This document shows positions 1 to 10,384 of a DNA stretch of 64,000 nt, in pieces; position 1 is the stretch's first letter, and every line of letters begins with the position of its first letter. Origin of the DNA: Tupaia tana (lineage: Eukaryota > Chordata > Mammalia > Scandentia > Tupaiidae). The position numbers were made by a program, and so were the translations under genes. Location: the NCBI GenBank assembly GCA_026018925.1, contig JAKSZU010000031.1, forward strand, positions 13,967,649 through 14,031,648, read 5' to 3'. The notes below the pieces were generated by a model, which saw nothing but the letters and a program-made list of their open reading frames with translations, did no database searches and was not told the origin of the DNA.

Positions 1-424
1 CCGCGGCCACCCTTGATCCCAGAGGCCGTGACGGAGACAGGTCGGGCAGGAGCGGCTGCGGCGTCTGACCTCGGCAAACAGACCCGCGCCCTCCCGCTGG
101 GGCGGCCGGCCTCCTGTGCCAAGTGGCCCTTGTCCACCCAGCCTGTGCCGCGTCTGTGGGGTGGACTCTGCAGCTCACGTCCACTGCTCCCTCCCGAGCC
201 AACCGGGGTGGCCAGGGCCACCAGGGCTGTCGCGCCAGCTGCCCCACCTCCACTCAGGAAGCCCTTGTCCCCACTCCTTTGGGCGTGCATGGGGCCCTCC
301 AGGGCCTGGATGGCCGCTTCCCCTGCCGCCCTTCCTGCTCTCCGCTCTGCCTCCTCCCTGCGGGCTCTCCAGTTAGGGTTAGGGACCAGAGGTGCAGTCT
401 GGCCCTCCTTCGAGATGCAGAGAA
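1..424. other. GC-rich sequence, no gene recognised
   Basis: High-GC sequence open in several frames, but no frame resembles a known protein and no splice-site set supports an exon. Two TTAGGG-like hexamers occur near 375-386 but do not form an array. Confidence 0.5.
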
Positions 425-519
425 GAATTTGGCATGGCCATCTCCCCGGGGGCTGCTTTCTCACCTTCCCCCTCTCTGTCTCTCTCTGCTGAGTGCGCGA
501 GCCCTATGGTAAAAATCTG
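425..519 (+). mobile_element. SINE type A, 3' fragment
   Basis: Only the 3' half of the long tRNA-derived SINE is present: the GGCATGGCCATC segment, the CT-rich stretch and the degraded CCCTATGGTAAAAATC end. The tRNA-like head is missing. Confidence 0.7.
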
Positions 520-867
520 ACATGCTCATGCCAATGACAGATGGGCCACCCTGCCCGACGTGGGTGGGCCTCCTCCTGTCCGGTGAAGACAAGAACGGAA
601 TGAAGCACCCAGGAACGAGGCATTCCTGCAGCCTCCCTCCCGGCGACCCGGGACGCAGTGTGTCCCCGCATACTCAAAATGGAACCTCTACGCTGCTTGG
701 CCTCAGCCTCCACCATGGGGGACTCTCGAGCACGAACCGCAGGGGACGTGTGTGCGGATCCTGAGAGTGGACTCCAGGGGGTACCTGCGTGGGTCCAGAG
801 CTCACAGGTTCCTGTCTGTGACCAGCTCATGTCACAGCCTAGTTAGACACAAGAGGGCATCAGGGAG
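520..867. other. No gene seen
   Basis: GC-rich sequence without recognisable coding exons. Near 790-830 the text GAGCTCACAGG followed by CTGTCTGTGACCAGCTC resembles one diverged unit of the 40-bp minisatellite found from 2,842 onward. Confidence 0.4.
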
Positions 868-1146
868 CAGCAGTTGGCGTAATGGCTGTGTCACTGGACT
901 GCCACGTAGCCGACTGCGGTTCGAGTCCCAGACCCGGTAGCTTAAACTCACATCGGGCACATGTGCATGTGTGCCCAAGATCCCAAGAAGAGAACGGAGG
1001 AGAAGGGACTGCAGCGTGGCCATCCCCCCGGGGGGTGATTTCTCGCTTTCTGTCTCTCTGTCTCTCTCTGTCTTTCTGGAGAGCGCACGCGCCCTATAGC
1101 AAAAACCTCTCCAAAAAAAAAAAAAAAGAAAAGAAAAGAAAAAAGA
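868..1146 (+). mobile_element. SINE type A, full length
   Basis: It has a tRNA-like head with a B-box match (GGTTCGAGTCC), the central GAGAACGGAGGAGAAGG segment, a CT-rich stretch, the CCCTATAGCAAAAACCTC end and an A-rich tail. Confidence 0.9.
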
Positions 1147-1149
1147 AAT

Positions 1150-1765
1150 AAGAGGGCAGCAGACAGTCAAATTTATTGGAGTTTATTGATTAAGCCAGCT
1201 GTGTGTGGGGGGAAGGACTCGCGTCTCTCAGAACCCCGCAGCCCAGAGTGCAAGGTGAGGGGCGCTTATAAAGGCGAAAATCACATTCTTTTCCTCAACC
1301 ACAAGAAGAAAGAGCAGCGCACTTGAAAGGGTAGGGGTAGAGTTTTACAGCCTTAAAGCAAAGCAAGCAAAAATGCATCACAGAAGCAGGGAGGTTAATC
1401 ACGCCCCAGGGCAGGTGCTCCCTGCCTAAACACAATGGAATCTTCATGGTCTCTACGGCTCAGGGCTCAGGGCAAGGTCGGAGAGGAGTGGGGTTTAAAG
1501 ACAGTGAGCGTGTTCATCAGAGAGGGCAAGTTTCCTGGCTTCCTTCCCCACTTCTCTCTCACAGGAATCAAATCCATTCCTCCGTACCAGCTAGAGGGCG
1601 GGGCGATGGTCTCTTCTGGCAGGCAAGCAGGTTTACCGAATTTAAAGTCCAGTTTGAACTGCCTTGGGCTGATTCCGTGGTCTCCAGCTGCTGGGCACAG
1701 TTGCCCGGAGCGTCTGGTCAGACTGGCTGGGGCGCTGCTCAGGGTGTGCAGCTTGTAGGGTCAAG
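1150..1765 (-). mobile_element. Endogenous retroviral LTR remnant (solitary, minus strand)
   Basis: Read on the minus strand it has a TATAA-like box (about 1,268), a GAGAGACGCGAGTCC stretch, and AATAAA signals near 1,185 and 1,175, the order expected of a retroviral LTR. Related copies lie at 9,545-9,930 (plus) and 15,760-15,950 (minus). The exact 5' limit is uncertain. It is a fossil with no coding capacity nearby. Confidence 0.65.
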
Positions 1766-1798
1766 CAGTTTATGGAAGCAAGACAGCATTGGCTAGGT

Positions 1799-2087
1799 TC
1801 TTTTTTTTTATTCTTTTTTTTTTTTTTTTGGAGACGTTTTTGCTATAGGGTGTGTGAGCTACCCAGAAAGACAGAGAGAGACAGAGAGACAGAAAGCGAG
1901 AAATCACCCCCCAGGGGGGGATGGCCACACTGCAATCCCTTCTCCTCCATCCTCCTCTCGGGATCTTAGACACGCACGCACACACGCCCGGCGTGAGTTT
2001 AAGCCGCCGGATCCGGGACTCGAACTGCAGTCGACTACGTGGGAGTCCAGCAACATAGCCGTGATGCTAACTGCTGGTCCCAGCACT
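1799..2087 (-). mobile_element. SINE type A
   Basis: Complete minus-strand copy, from a T-rich start through TTTTTGCTATAGGG to AACTGCTGGTCCC. The short direct repeat AGGTTCTT is present on both sides. Confidence 0.9.
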
Positions 2088-2095
2088 GGGTAGGT

Positions 2096-2841
2096 TCTTA
2101 TGGAAATAATACAGTATTTTACAAAACAGAGACTGTATTTTCTTTTTAGTCTGTTTACATATTGGCTAGGGAGCGTCACCTGGCAGAGTAGTGCCTGCTG
2201 TGCTTGGGCTCACGAGGCAATCACTATTTAATATTTAACGGGCTTCGTCCTGTACGAGATGGATTGGGTAAGAAAACCGAGCACCCTAGAGTGAAAGTCA
2301 AAGTCAGAGCTTGGATAATGGAGGTCGGACAGGGCAAGGGCCGAGGCGCCTACAGCCAGAGGCCGCCCTAACTGTCCCGTGAGCCGGCGGCCTGGCCTCT
2401 GCCCACCTGGCCATGGAGACGCTGGGCCACACTCCTGCCGGTGTCTGACTTAGCGTATCAGCCTCCAGACTGACCAGGGCAGGGCTGCGGCTCTCTGGTC
2501 CCCGAAGCACCGTCACAAAGGACTTTCCTGGCCTGTCGCCGTGGACCAAGGCCCTGGGGAGTCCGTGGAACAGCCTCTTGGCTTCGGTGTGACAGTCCCC
2601 AGGCTGACTGTACCGGTGCCAGGAGTAGCCACGCCTGTGCGAGGCCCCGTCTAGGCTAGGTGGAGGGGCTCTTTTTTTTGTTTTTCAGTTGTTTTAAGTG
2701 GGGTTTAAAGATAATAGGAGTGTTAATCACTCCCTTTACTCTTAGACAAAAAAAGAAAAGACATGTTTCTAGTCATAAAAATGTAACAGTTTATAGCGGA
2801 GGCTCCCCTCCAAGATGGGGTTGAGCTGCTTCACCAGGAAT
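2096..2841. other. No gene seen
   Basis: Mixed-composition sequence between a SINE and the first 40-bp minisatellite. No exon or named repeat is convincing. Confidence 0.4.
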
Positions 2842-4018
2842 AGCCCAGAGATCCCGGGTCCCCTCTGTGACGTGGTGGGAGAGCCTAGAGAGCCCAGGTC
2901 CCCTCTGTGACCTGCTGGGTGTGCCCCGAGCTCAGGGTCCCCCTCTGTGACCTGCTGGGCGTGCCCCGAGCTCAGGGATCCCCTCTGTGACCTGCTGGGC
3001 GTGCCCCGAGCCCAGGGACCCCCTCTGTGACCCGCTGGGCGTGCCCCGAGCTCAGGGACCCCCTCTGTGACCCGCTGGGCGTGCCCCGAGCCCAGGGACC
3101 CCCTCTGTGACCTCCTGGGCGTGCCCCGAGCTCAGGGACCCCCTCTGTGACCTGCTGGGCGTGCCCCGTGCTCAGGGACCCCCTCTGTGACCTGCTGGGT
3201 GTGTCCCGAGCTCAGGGACCCCGTCTGTGACCTGCTGGGCGTGCCCCGAGCTCAGGGACCCCCTCTGTGACCTGCTGGGCGTGCCCCGAGCTCAGGGACC
3301 CCCTCTGTGACCTGCTGGGCGTGCCCCGAGCTCAGGGACCCCCTCTGTGACCTGCTGGGCGTGCCCCGAGCCCAGGGACCCCCTCTGTGACCCGCTGGGC
3401 GTGCCCCGAGCTCAGGGACCCCCTCTGTGACCCGCTGGGCGTGCCCCGAGCTCAGGGACCCCCTCTGTGACCTGCTGGGCGTGCCCCGAGCCCAGGGACC
3501 CCCTCTGTGACCCGCTGGGCGTGCCCCGAGCTCAGGGACCCCCTCTGTGACCCGCTGGGCGTGCCCCGAGCTCAGGGACCCCCTCTGTGACCCGCTGGGC
3601 GTGCCCCGAGCTCAGGGACCCCCTCTGTGACCTGCTGGGCGTGCCCCGAGCTCAGGGACCCCCTGTGTGACCTGCTGGGCGTGCCCCGAGCCCAGGGACC
3701 CCCTCTGTGACCCGCTGGGCGTGCCCCGAGCTCAGGGACCCCCTCTGTGACCTGCTGGGCGTGCCCCGAGCTCAGGGACCCCCTCTGTGACCCGCTGGGC
3801 GTGCCCCGAGCTCAGGGACCCCCTCTGTGACCCGCTGGGCGTGCCCCGAGCTCAGGGACCCCCTCTGTGACCTGCTGGGCGTGCCCCGAGCTCAGGGACC
3901 CCCTCTGTGACCCGCTGGGCGTGCCCCGAGCTCAGGGACCCCATCTGTGACCTGCTGGGTGTGCCCCGAGCTCAGGGACCCCCGCTGGGACCTGCTGGGT
4001 GTGCCCGGAGCTCACAGG
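2842..4018. repeat. 40-bp GC-rich minisatellite, array 1 (about 29 units)
   Basis: The unit is strictly 40 bp and contains CTCTGTGACCTGCTGGGC and GTGCCCCGAGCTCAGGG. Units differ at a few recurring positions (CCTGCT or CCCGCT, GAGCTC or GAGCCC, GGGCGT or GGGTGT), so variants are interspersed. Edge units are the most diverged, as in a variable array. The same monomer forms a second array at 6,121-7,745. It is not coding: the period shifts the frame and one frame meets TGA in each unit. Confidence 0.97.
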
Positions 4019-4364
4019 TCCCCCCATACTCATGAGTGTCCTTCTGTGAGGTGCTCCAGGCTCCTCGGCCCTGGGACATCAGCTGAGTGGCCTGGTGTGT
4101 GGGGACTTCAGGGCCCAGGGCCCTCCCGTGCTGTCCCCCTTCTTCCTGAGTGTCGCAAGCAGACGTTGTGCAAGGCACTCGAGCTGAGCAGGCCCTCCAC
4201 AAGAGGGTCTCTTACCGCGGGCACCCCACGCCGGACGCCGTGCGCACAGGCTGCTTGACGCCCTCGGGATCCAGGCAGGAAGGACCAGGGGCCTGTCCTG
4301 GGCCCGTCCCTCAGCAAACCCCTCCTCCTCCTCTTCAGGGGCCCCTGCCCACCAGGCCTCGGCT
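4019..4364. other. No gene seen
   Basis: GC-rich sequence right of the first array. It begins with GAGCTCACAGGTCC, a diverged last unit resembling the right edge of the second array. Confidence 0.4.
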
Positions 4365-4556
4365 GTCCCCCTCGGCTGTCCCCCTCGGCTGTCCCCCTCG
4401 GCTGTGTCCCCTTCAGCCGTATCACCTTGTTGTGTCCCCTCGGCCATGTCCCCCTCAGCCAAGTTCCCCTTGGCCATGTCACCTCACCGTGTCCCCCTCG
4501 CCTGTGTCACCTCACCGTGTCCCCCTTGGCCATGTCCCTGTTGGCCGTGTCCCCTT
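4365..4556. repeat. Degenerate short minisatellite (CCCCTCGGC(C/T)(A/G)TGTC-like)
   Basis: Diverged tandem units of roughly 15-19 bp such as CCCCTCGGCTGT and CCTTGGCCATGTC. Minus-strand open frames here are products of the repetition. Confidence 0.75.
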
Positions 4557-4769
4557 CCTTGCAAATAGGTAGCGTGTGTGCAACGGGTTCAGGGGTCGGA
4601 GGCTGCCCCATGCGAAGAGGTGCCCGTGGGCTTTCAAACAACGGCCGCTGATGGCCTGGGCTTTCAGGACCCCGAGGCCTGCTGCTTCTTTTTTTTCTTT
4701 TCTTAAAAATCATTTATTTGAATTATTTAAATTTTTTAAAAAATGAATAAAGGTTAATAAAGTAATTCT

Positions 4770-5033
4770 TTTTTATTTTTTTTGATAGGTTTTTGCTATA
4801 GGGCGTGTGCGCTCACCAGACAGACAGAGAGAGACAGAGAGACAGAAAGTGAGAAATCACCCCCCAGGGGGGATGGTCACGCCGCAATCCCTTCTCCTCC
4901 ATTCTCCTCTCGGGATCTTGGGCACGCACGCACACGTGCCCGGCGTGAGTTTTAAGCCACCGGGTCCAGGACGTGAACCGCGGTCGACTACGTGGGAGTC
5001 CAGCGACATAGCCATTCTGCCAACTGCTGGTCC
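4770..5033 (-). mobile_element. SINE type A with target-site duplication
   Basis: Complete minus-strand copy flanked by AAGTAATTCTTT at about 4,759 and 5,034. The almost unmutated duplication and consensus-like body indicate a recent insertion. Confidence 0.95.
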
Positions 5034-5084
5034 CAAGTAATTCTTTACCAAAAAAAAGAATTAATTTTAAAAATTTTATTTTAA

Positions 5085-5330
5085 CCTTTTTTGTGTGTGG
5101 AGAGATTTTTGCTATAGGGCATGTATGCTTGCCAGAAAGACAGAAAGTGAGAAATCACCCCAGGGGGGATGGGCACGCTGCGAGCTCTTCTCCTCCATTC
5201 TCCTCTCGGGATCTTGGGCACGCACGTACACGTACACACACATACACATGGCATGAGTTTCAAGCTCCTGGGTCTGGGACTTGAACCGCGGTCAGCTATG
5301 TGGGAGTCCACTACACCACCTGCTGGCTCC
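5085..5330 (-). mobile_element. SINE type A
   Basis: Minus-strand copy running from GAGAGATTTTTGCTATAGGG to CACCTGCTGGC. It is more diverged than its neighbour and has a CACA-rich expansion in the middle. Confidence 0.88.
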
Positions 5331-5364
5331 ATTATTTACTTATGTTTTAAAGACTAATTTATTG

Positions 5365-5538
5365 GGGGCAGTGGGTGGCATGGTAGTTAAGGTGCTGGAC
5401 ACTCCCACATGGCTGACCACGGTTCAAGTTGAGGCCATGGTGGCTTGTTTTCTCACTTTCTCTCTGTCTCTCTCTCTCTTGCTGTGTCTCTCTCTGGCCA
5501 CATGAAAGTAAATGAATGATTAAAGAAAGTTAAATTAG
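5365..5538 (+). mobile_element. SINE type B
   Basis: Head GGCAGTGGGTGGCATGGTAG, tRNA-like B-box region, CTCTCTCT stretch and an AT-rich AAATGAATGATTAAAG tail. Confidence 0.85.
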
Positions 5539-5544
5539 AAAGAT

Positions 5545-5690
5545 TTATTTAATTTTATTATTATTTTCTCATTTGCCATGGGGCACATGTGCTCACCCAA
5601 GTGAGAAAGTTAACCTCCAGGTCTGGGACTCGAACCAGTCAGCCAGGTGGGAGTCCAACCCCTTAAGCAGCACGCCACCTGCTGGCCCCA
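5545..5690 (-). mobile_element. SINE type B, diverged
   Basis: Minus-strand copy with AT-rich start, shortened GA stretch, GGTCTGGGACTCGAACC (reverse of the B-box) and CACCTGCTGGCCCC end. Confidence 0.75.
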
Positions 5691-6120
5691 CCCCTGTTGG
5701 TTTTAAGTGACTAGTGGGGTGGGGTGAAGCCAGCTTCTCTCCACACCGTCGCCCACCTGCCCGTTCTGTCCCCTCCCGGCCTTCTTATCAGCTGTTCCGG
5801 ACCCTGAAGCCCCGGTTCCAGGGTGGCCACCAGGGGTCAGTAACCCCCGCCACTTTCTCGGCCTGTTCTCGGTGCCGGAATCTCACCTCGCTCCTCCAAG
5901 CTGCGTGCCTCTTCTGACGGCCCTCCTCGTCTACCCCGCACGGGGACAGAAGGCCCTGCCGTGTTTCCTGTGCACAAACTCGGCTCCTAGACTCTCACCG
6001 CCGGCCCTGCTGTGCCAGCCCTGCTGTCCTGCAGTCAGGCTGGCCCCAGACCCCCCTGCTCAGAACCCTGGTCCTCCACGTGGTTCCCAAAGGCTCCTCC
6101 GCTCACACCGCAGGGAGCGG
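5691..6120. other. No gene seen
   Basis: GC-rich sequence left of the second 40-bp array. No known protein or repeat recognised. Confidence 0.4.
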
Positions 6121-7745
6121 ACCGCTGGGCGTGCCCCGAGCTCAGGGACCCGTCTGTGACCTGCTAGGCGTGCCCCGAGCTCAGGGACCTGTCTGTGACC
6201 TGCTGGGCGTGCCCCGAGCTCAGGGACCCCCTCTGTGACCTGCTGGGCGTGCCCCGAGAACAGGGACCCCGTCTGTGACCTGCTGGGCATGCCCCGAGCT
6301 CAGGGACCCCCTCTGTGACCTGCTGGGCGTGCCCCGAGCTCAGGGACCCCCTCTGGGACCTGCTGGGTGTGCCCCGAGCTCAGAGACCCCCTCTGTGACC
6401 TGCTGGGTGTGCCCCGAGCTCAGAGACCCCCTCTGTGACCTGCTGGGTGTGCCCCGAGCTCAGAGACCCCCTCTGTGACCCACTGGGCGTGCCCCGAGCT
6501 CAGGGACCCCGTCTGTGACCCACTGGGCGTGCCCCGAGCTCAGGGACCCCCTCTGTGACCCGCTGGGCGTGCCCCGAGCTCAGGGACCCGTCTGTGACCT
6601 GCTGGGCGTGCCCCGAGCTCAGGGACCCCCTCTGTGACCTGCTGGGCATGTCCCGAGCTCAGGGACCCGTCTGTGACCTGCTGGGCGTGCCCCAAGCTCA
6701 GGGACCCCCGTCTGTGACCTGCTGGGCGTGCCCCGAGCTCAGGGACCCCCTCTGTGACCTGCTCGGTGTGCCCCGAACTCAGGGACCCTTCTGGGACCTG
6801 CTGGGCGTGCCCCGAGCTCAGGGACCCCGTCTGTGACCTGCTGGGCGTGCCCCGAGCTCAGGGACCCCCGTCTGTGACCTGCTGGGTGTGCCCCGAGCTC
6901 AGGGACCCCCTCTGTGACCTGCTGGGCATGTCCCGAGCTCAGGGACCCGTCTGTGACCTGCTGGGCGTGCCCCGAGCCCAGGGACCCCCTCTGTGACCTG
7001 CTGGGCGTGCCCCGAGCTCAGGGACCCCCTCTGTGACCTGCTGGGCGTGCCCCGAGCTCAGGGACCCCCTCTGTGACCTGCTGGGCGTGCCCCGAGCCCA
7101 GGGACCCCCTCTGTGACCCGCTGGGCGTGCCCCGAGCTCAGGGACCCCCTCTGTGACCTGCTGGGCATGTCCCGAGCTCAGGGACCCGTCTGTGACCTGC
7201 TGGGCGTGCCCCAAGCTCAGGGACCCCCGTCTGTGACCTGCTGGGCGTGCCCCGAGCTCAGGGACCCCCTCTGTGACCTGCTCGGTGTGCCCCGAACTCA
7301 GGGACCCTTCTGGGACCTGCTGGGCGTGCCCCGAGCTCAGGGACCCCGTCTGTGACCTGCTGGGCGTGCCCCGAGCTCAGGGACCCCCGTCTGTGACCTG
7401 CTGGGTGTGCCCCGAGCTCAGGGACCCCCTCTGTGACCTGCTGGGCGTGCCCCGAGCTCAGGGACCCCCTCTGTGACCTGCTGGGCATGTCCCGAGCTCA
7501 GGGACCCGTCTGTGACCTGCTGGGCGTGCCCCGAGCCCAGGGACCCCCTCTGTGACCTGCTGGGCGTGCCCCGAGCTCAGGGACCCCCTCTGTGACCTGC
7601 TGGGCGTGCCCCGAGCTCAGGGATCCCCTCTGTGACCTGCTGGGCGTGCCCCGAGCTCAGGGACCCCCTCTGTGACCTGCTGGGCGTGCCCCGAGCTCAG
7701 GGACCCCCTCTGTGACCTGCTGGGCGCACCCTGAGCTCACAGGAG
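6121..7745. repeat. 40-bp GC-rich minisatellite, array 2 (about 40 units), with higher-order duplication
   Basis: Same monomer as array 1, with some 39-bp units lacking one C (GGGACCCGTCTG). A block of 13 units (about 6,640-6,900) recurs 519 bp later, recognised by rare variants: a CTCGGTGTGCCCCGAACTC unit at about 6,761 and 7,280 and a CCTTCTGGGACC unit next to it. A GGGCATGTCCCGAG unit appears four times. Cys-rich open frames here are artefacts. Confidence 0.97.
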
Positions 7746-8559
7746 CTGCCCCGCTTCCCAGAGCTGCCCAGAAGGAGGCCAGGCCCTGGGGACATGGGCC
7801 CGTGTGATACCGGCGGCTCCTGGCACTGCTCCCCAAGACTCTGGCCAAGCTGCGGGGTGGAGACCAGCCTCCGGTCTGGGCGCGCCCCACTGGGAGGCGG
7901 TGTCCTTCCCCACGAGGCTGGCATGGCACGTCACGGGGCACAGCTCCGAGGAGGGGTCCCGCGACTGCGGGGAGGCTGGCACTATTTGCTGAAGAGTCTC
8001 GGGCACTCCCGCCGTGCCGTGCAGGGCCGCTCCGCCCGCCCGGGCCCTGGAATCCCTTCGTCACCGTCATCCGTGTGCCCAGCCCTCCTCCCCGGCCTTG
8101 AACACGTGACAGTCCCCGCAGGCCGAGCCTCGTGCAGGGCCGTGAGCCCTGGGCTCCAGCGCATCTTTAAAGCTGCCTTCCGGAGCAGCTCGGCCTGATC
8201 AGGACGAGCCTGAGCGCTGCTGTCACTCGGTGGGACCGCGTCACTCGGGGCCACCACATCTAGATGTCACCCCGCCCACCGGCCAGGTGGCACTGAACTC
8301 TCCTCCCAGGTGTGGCTCAGTCCACAGGACGTGGCTCGGCGGGCCCGCTGCAGGCCAGGACGCTGAGGTGGCAGGCCACTGGCGTTGCTGTGACGTCGCG
8401 GTAAGGTGCACTCCCCCTCACTCAGAGCTGCTGCCGGGAACACGGGCAGGGCCTCGGAGCCTGGTGGGGTGCCCCGGCTGCCACGTCCTCCCTGGGGCTC
8501 TGACCCACCGGGACACCCCAGTCCAGTCCTCAGGGCATCCGTCCACCACCTTTCCTGCC
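7746..8559. other. No gene seen
   Basis: GC-rich sequence between two minisatellites. Open frames on both strands overlap each other and match nothing I recognise. Confidence 0.4.
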
Positions 8560-9525
8560 TCCTGTCCTTGTCCCTGGCCCCCACCCTCTGCCCTCTGTGG
8601 GGTCCTGTCCCCCAGCCCCTGTCCCCTGGGGCTGTAGCTCCTTACCCCCGTCCCCACCCTCTGTGCCTCCTTGTCCCGGTCCCTCTGCCCTCTGTGGGGT
8701 CCTGTCTCCCATCTCCTGTCCCCACCTCTGTGGCTCCTTGTCCCTGTCCTCCGTTCCCACCCTCTGTGTCTCCTTGTCCCTGTCCTCTGTCCCCACCCTC
8801 TGTGGCTCCTTGTCCCTGTCCTCGGTCCCCTACCCCCCATGTCTCCTTGTCCCTGTCCTCGGTCCCCTACCCCCTGTGGCTCCTTGTCCCTGTCCTCTGT
8901 CCCCACCCCCTGTGTCTCCTTGTCCCTGTCTTCTGTCCCCACCCTCTGTGGCTCCTTGTCACTGTCCTCTGTCCCCACCCCCCGTGTCTCCTTGTCCCTG
9001 TCCTCTGTCCCCACCCCCCGTGTCTCCTTGTCCCTGTCCTCTGTCCCCACCCCCCGTGTCTCCTTGTCCCTGTCCTCTGTCCCCACCCCCCGTGTCTCCT
9101 TGTCCCTGTCCTCTGTCCCCACCCCCCGTGTCTCCTTGTCCCTGTCCTCTGTCCCCACCCTCTGTGGCTCCTTGTCCCTGTCCTTGGTCCCCTACCCCCT
9201 GTGGCTCCTTGTCCCTGTCCTCTGTCCCCACCCTCTGTGGCTCCTTGTCCCTGTCCTCGGTCCCCTACCCCCCATGTCTCCTTGTCCCTGTCCTCGGTCC
9301 CCTACCCCCTGTGGCTCCTTGTCCCTGTCCTCGGTCCCCTACCCCCCATGTCTCCTTGTCCCTGTCCTCGGTCCCCTACCCCCCGTGTCTCCTTGTCCCT
9401 GTCCTCGGTCCCCTACCCCCCATGTCTCCTTGTCCCTGTCCTCGGTCCCCTACCCCCCATGTCTCCTTGTCCCTGTCCTCGGTCCCCTATCCCCTGTGGC
9501 TCCTTGTCCCTGTACCCTGCCCCAC
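8560..9525. repeat. 36-bp C/T-rich minisatellite (about 24 units)
   Basis: Units contain CTCCTTGTCCCTGTCCTC followed by a variable TGTCCCCACC or GGTCCCCTACC segment and CCCGTGT or CTGTGGC. A 36-bp period keeps all frames open, giving three overlapping plus-strand frames of 318-378 codons and a 246-codon minus frame, all 12-residue repeats. The left third is more degenerate. I see nothing that makes any of these a gene. Confidence 0.95.
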
Positions 9526-9544
9526 CCCCCCAGTTGCCTTAATG

Positions 9545-9716
9545 GAGGGTCCAGGCCCTGGACCTTGCCCGGAGCCATGCAGACCCTGATTCCACTGTGT
9601 TTAGGCAGGGAGGGACACATGCCCTGAGGGATATTAACCTGCTCTTTCTGCTGCTGTGGTGCAGTTCTGCTTGCTGTTACTTATTCATTCATTTATTTTT
9701 AATTTGACAGAGAGAG

Positions 9717-9758
<42 letters not shown>

Positions 9759-9930
9759 GGAGAGAGAGGGAGAGGGAGAGGGGACAAAGCAAGCCACAGG
9801 TCCAGGACTTGAACGTGGTCAGCCGTGTGGGAGTGCAGCACCTTAGCCACCACGCCACCTGCCGGCCCCCTTGCTTTGCTGTTAAGGCTGTCAAACCCTA
9901 CCCCTACCCTTTCAAGCCCTCCTCAGCCTC
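9545..9930 (+). mobile_element. Endogenous retroviral LTR fragment, split by a SINE
   Basis: Plus-strand fragment homologous to the LTR at 1,150-1,765: GTGTTTAGGCAGGGAG at about 9,597 and CTACCCCTACCCTTTCAAG at about 9,900. A type B SINE separates the two parts. It is a partial fossil without internal region. Confidence 0.7.
9680..9870 (-). mobile_element. SINE type B
   Basis: Minus-strand copy inside an older LTR fragment, with an expanded GA microsatellite at 9,718-9,781 and the CACCTGCCGGCCCC end. Confidence 0.9.
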
Positions 9931-10384
9931 AGCAGGGCTGGCCAGAGCTCGGCTCTGCTCACGCACGGCGGTGACTCCCACGTCCTGCAGGGAGGCCGTG
10001 AGACAGCGTGGTCGACACCGCGTGGACAGCACGTGGGGGACTAGGAACCAGGCCTACCCTGCCGCAGGCACCAGCTCTGGCCGTCAGATCGGACCCTCCT
10101 CAGGACGGCAGTGTGAACGCTGTGGCAGGGACCAGTTCACGCCCTCTGCTTCCCCAGCTTGTGGCCAGAGAACCACTTCGTGGGTTTCTGGGTGGCCTGG
10201 CGACGTGGCCAGGACGATTCACCGGCTTTCTTCCTCTTTAACCATAGTCAGTGGGTGGAAATCGGCTGTGAGTGAGTGATGGGGTGGGTGGGCTCTGAGT
10301 CCTCCAGTGACATCCCCCGGCCACACCAGACTCAGGGCTTAACGTCCGCATGGGTCCTGACACAGCCTGCCCCGGTGGCCACAG
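9931..10384. other. No gene seen
   Basis: GC-rich sequence between an LTR fragment and the 38/76-bp array. Nothing recognised. Confidence 0.4.

Noticed and set aside
373-388. Two TTAGGG-like hexamers
   Set aside because: Two hexamers are expected by chance. No telomeric array is present.
868-1146. tRNA genes at SINE heads
   Set aside because: The A/B boxes are tRNA-like, but each is followed by SINE body and tail and cannot fold as a normal tRNA.
2842-7745. Cys-containing repeated frames (CPELRDP units) as a possible zinc-finger protein
   Set aside because: The frames come from a 40-bp minisatellite that shifts frame each unit. There is no C2H2 spacing and no conserved linker.
8560-9525. 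378- and 330-codon open frames
   Set aside because: They are by-products of a 36-bp period. Three plus frames and one minus frame are open at once.
9892-9912. CCCTA-like telomere text (AACCCTACCCCTACCC)
   Set aside because: It is part of the LTR family also seen at about 1,335 and is therefore retroviral in origin.
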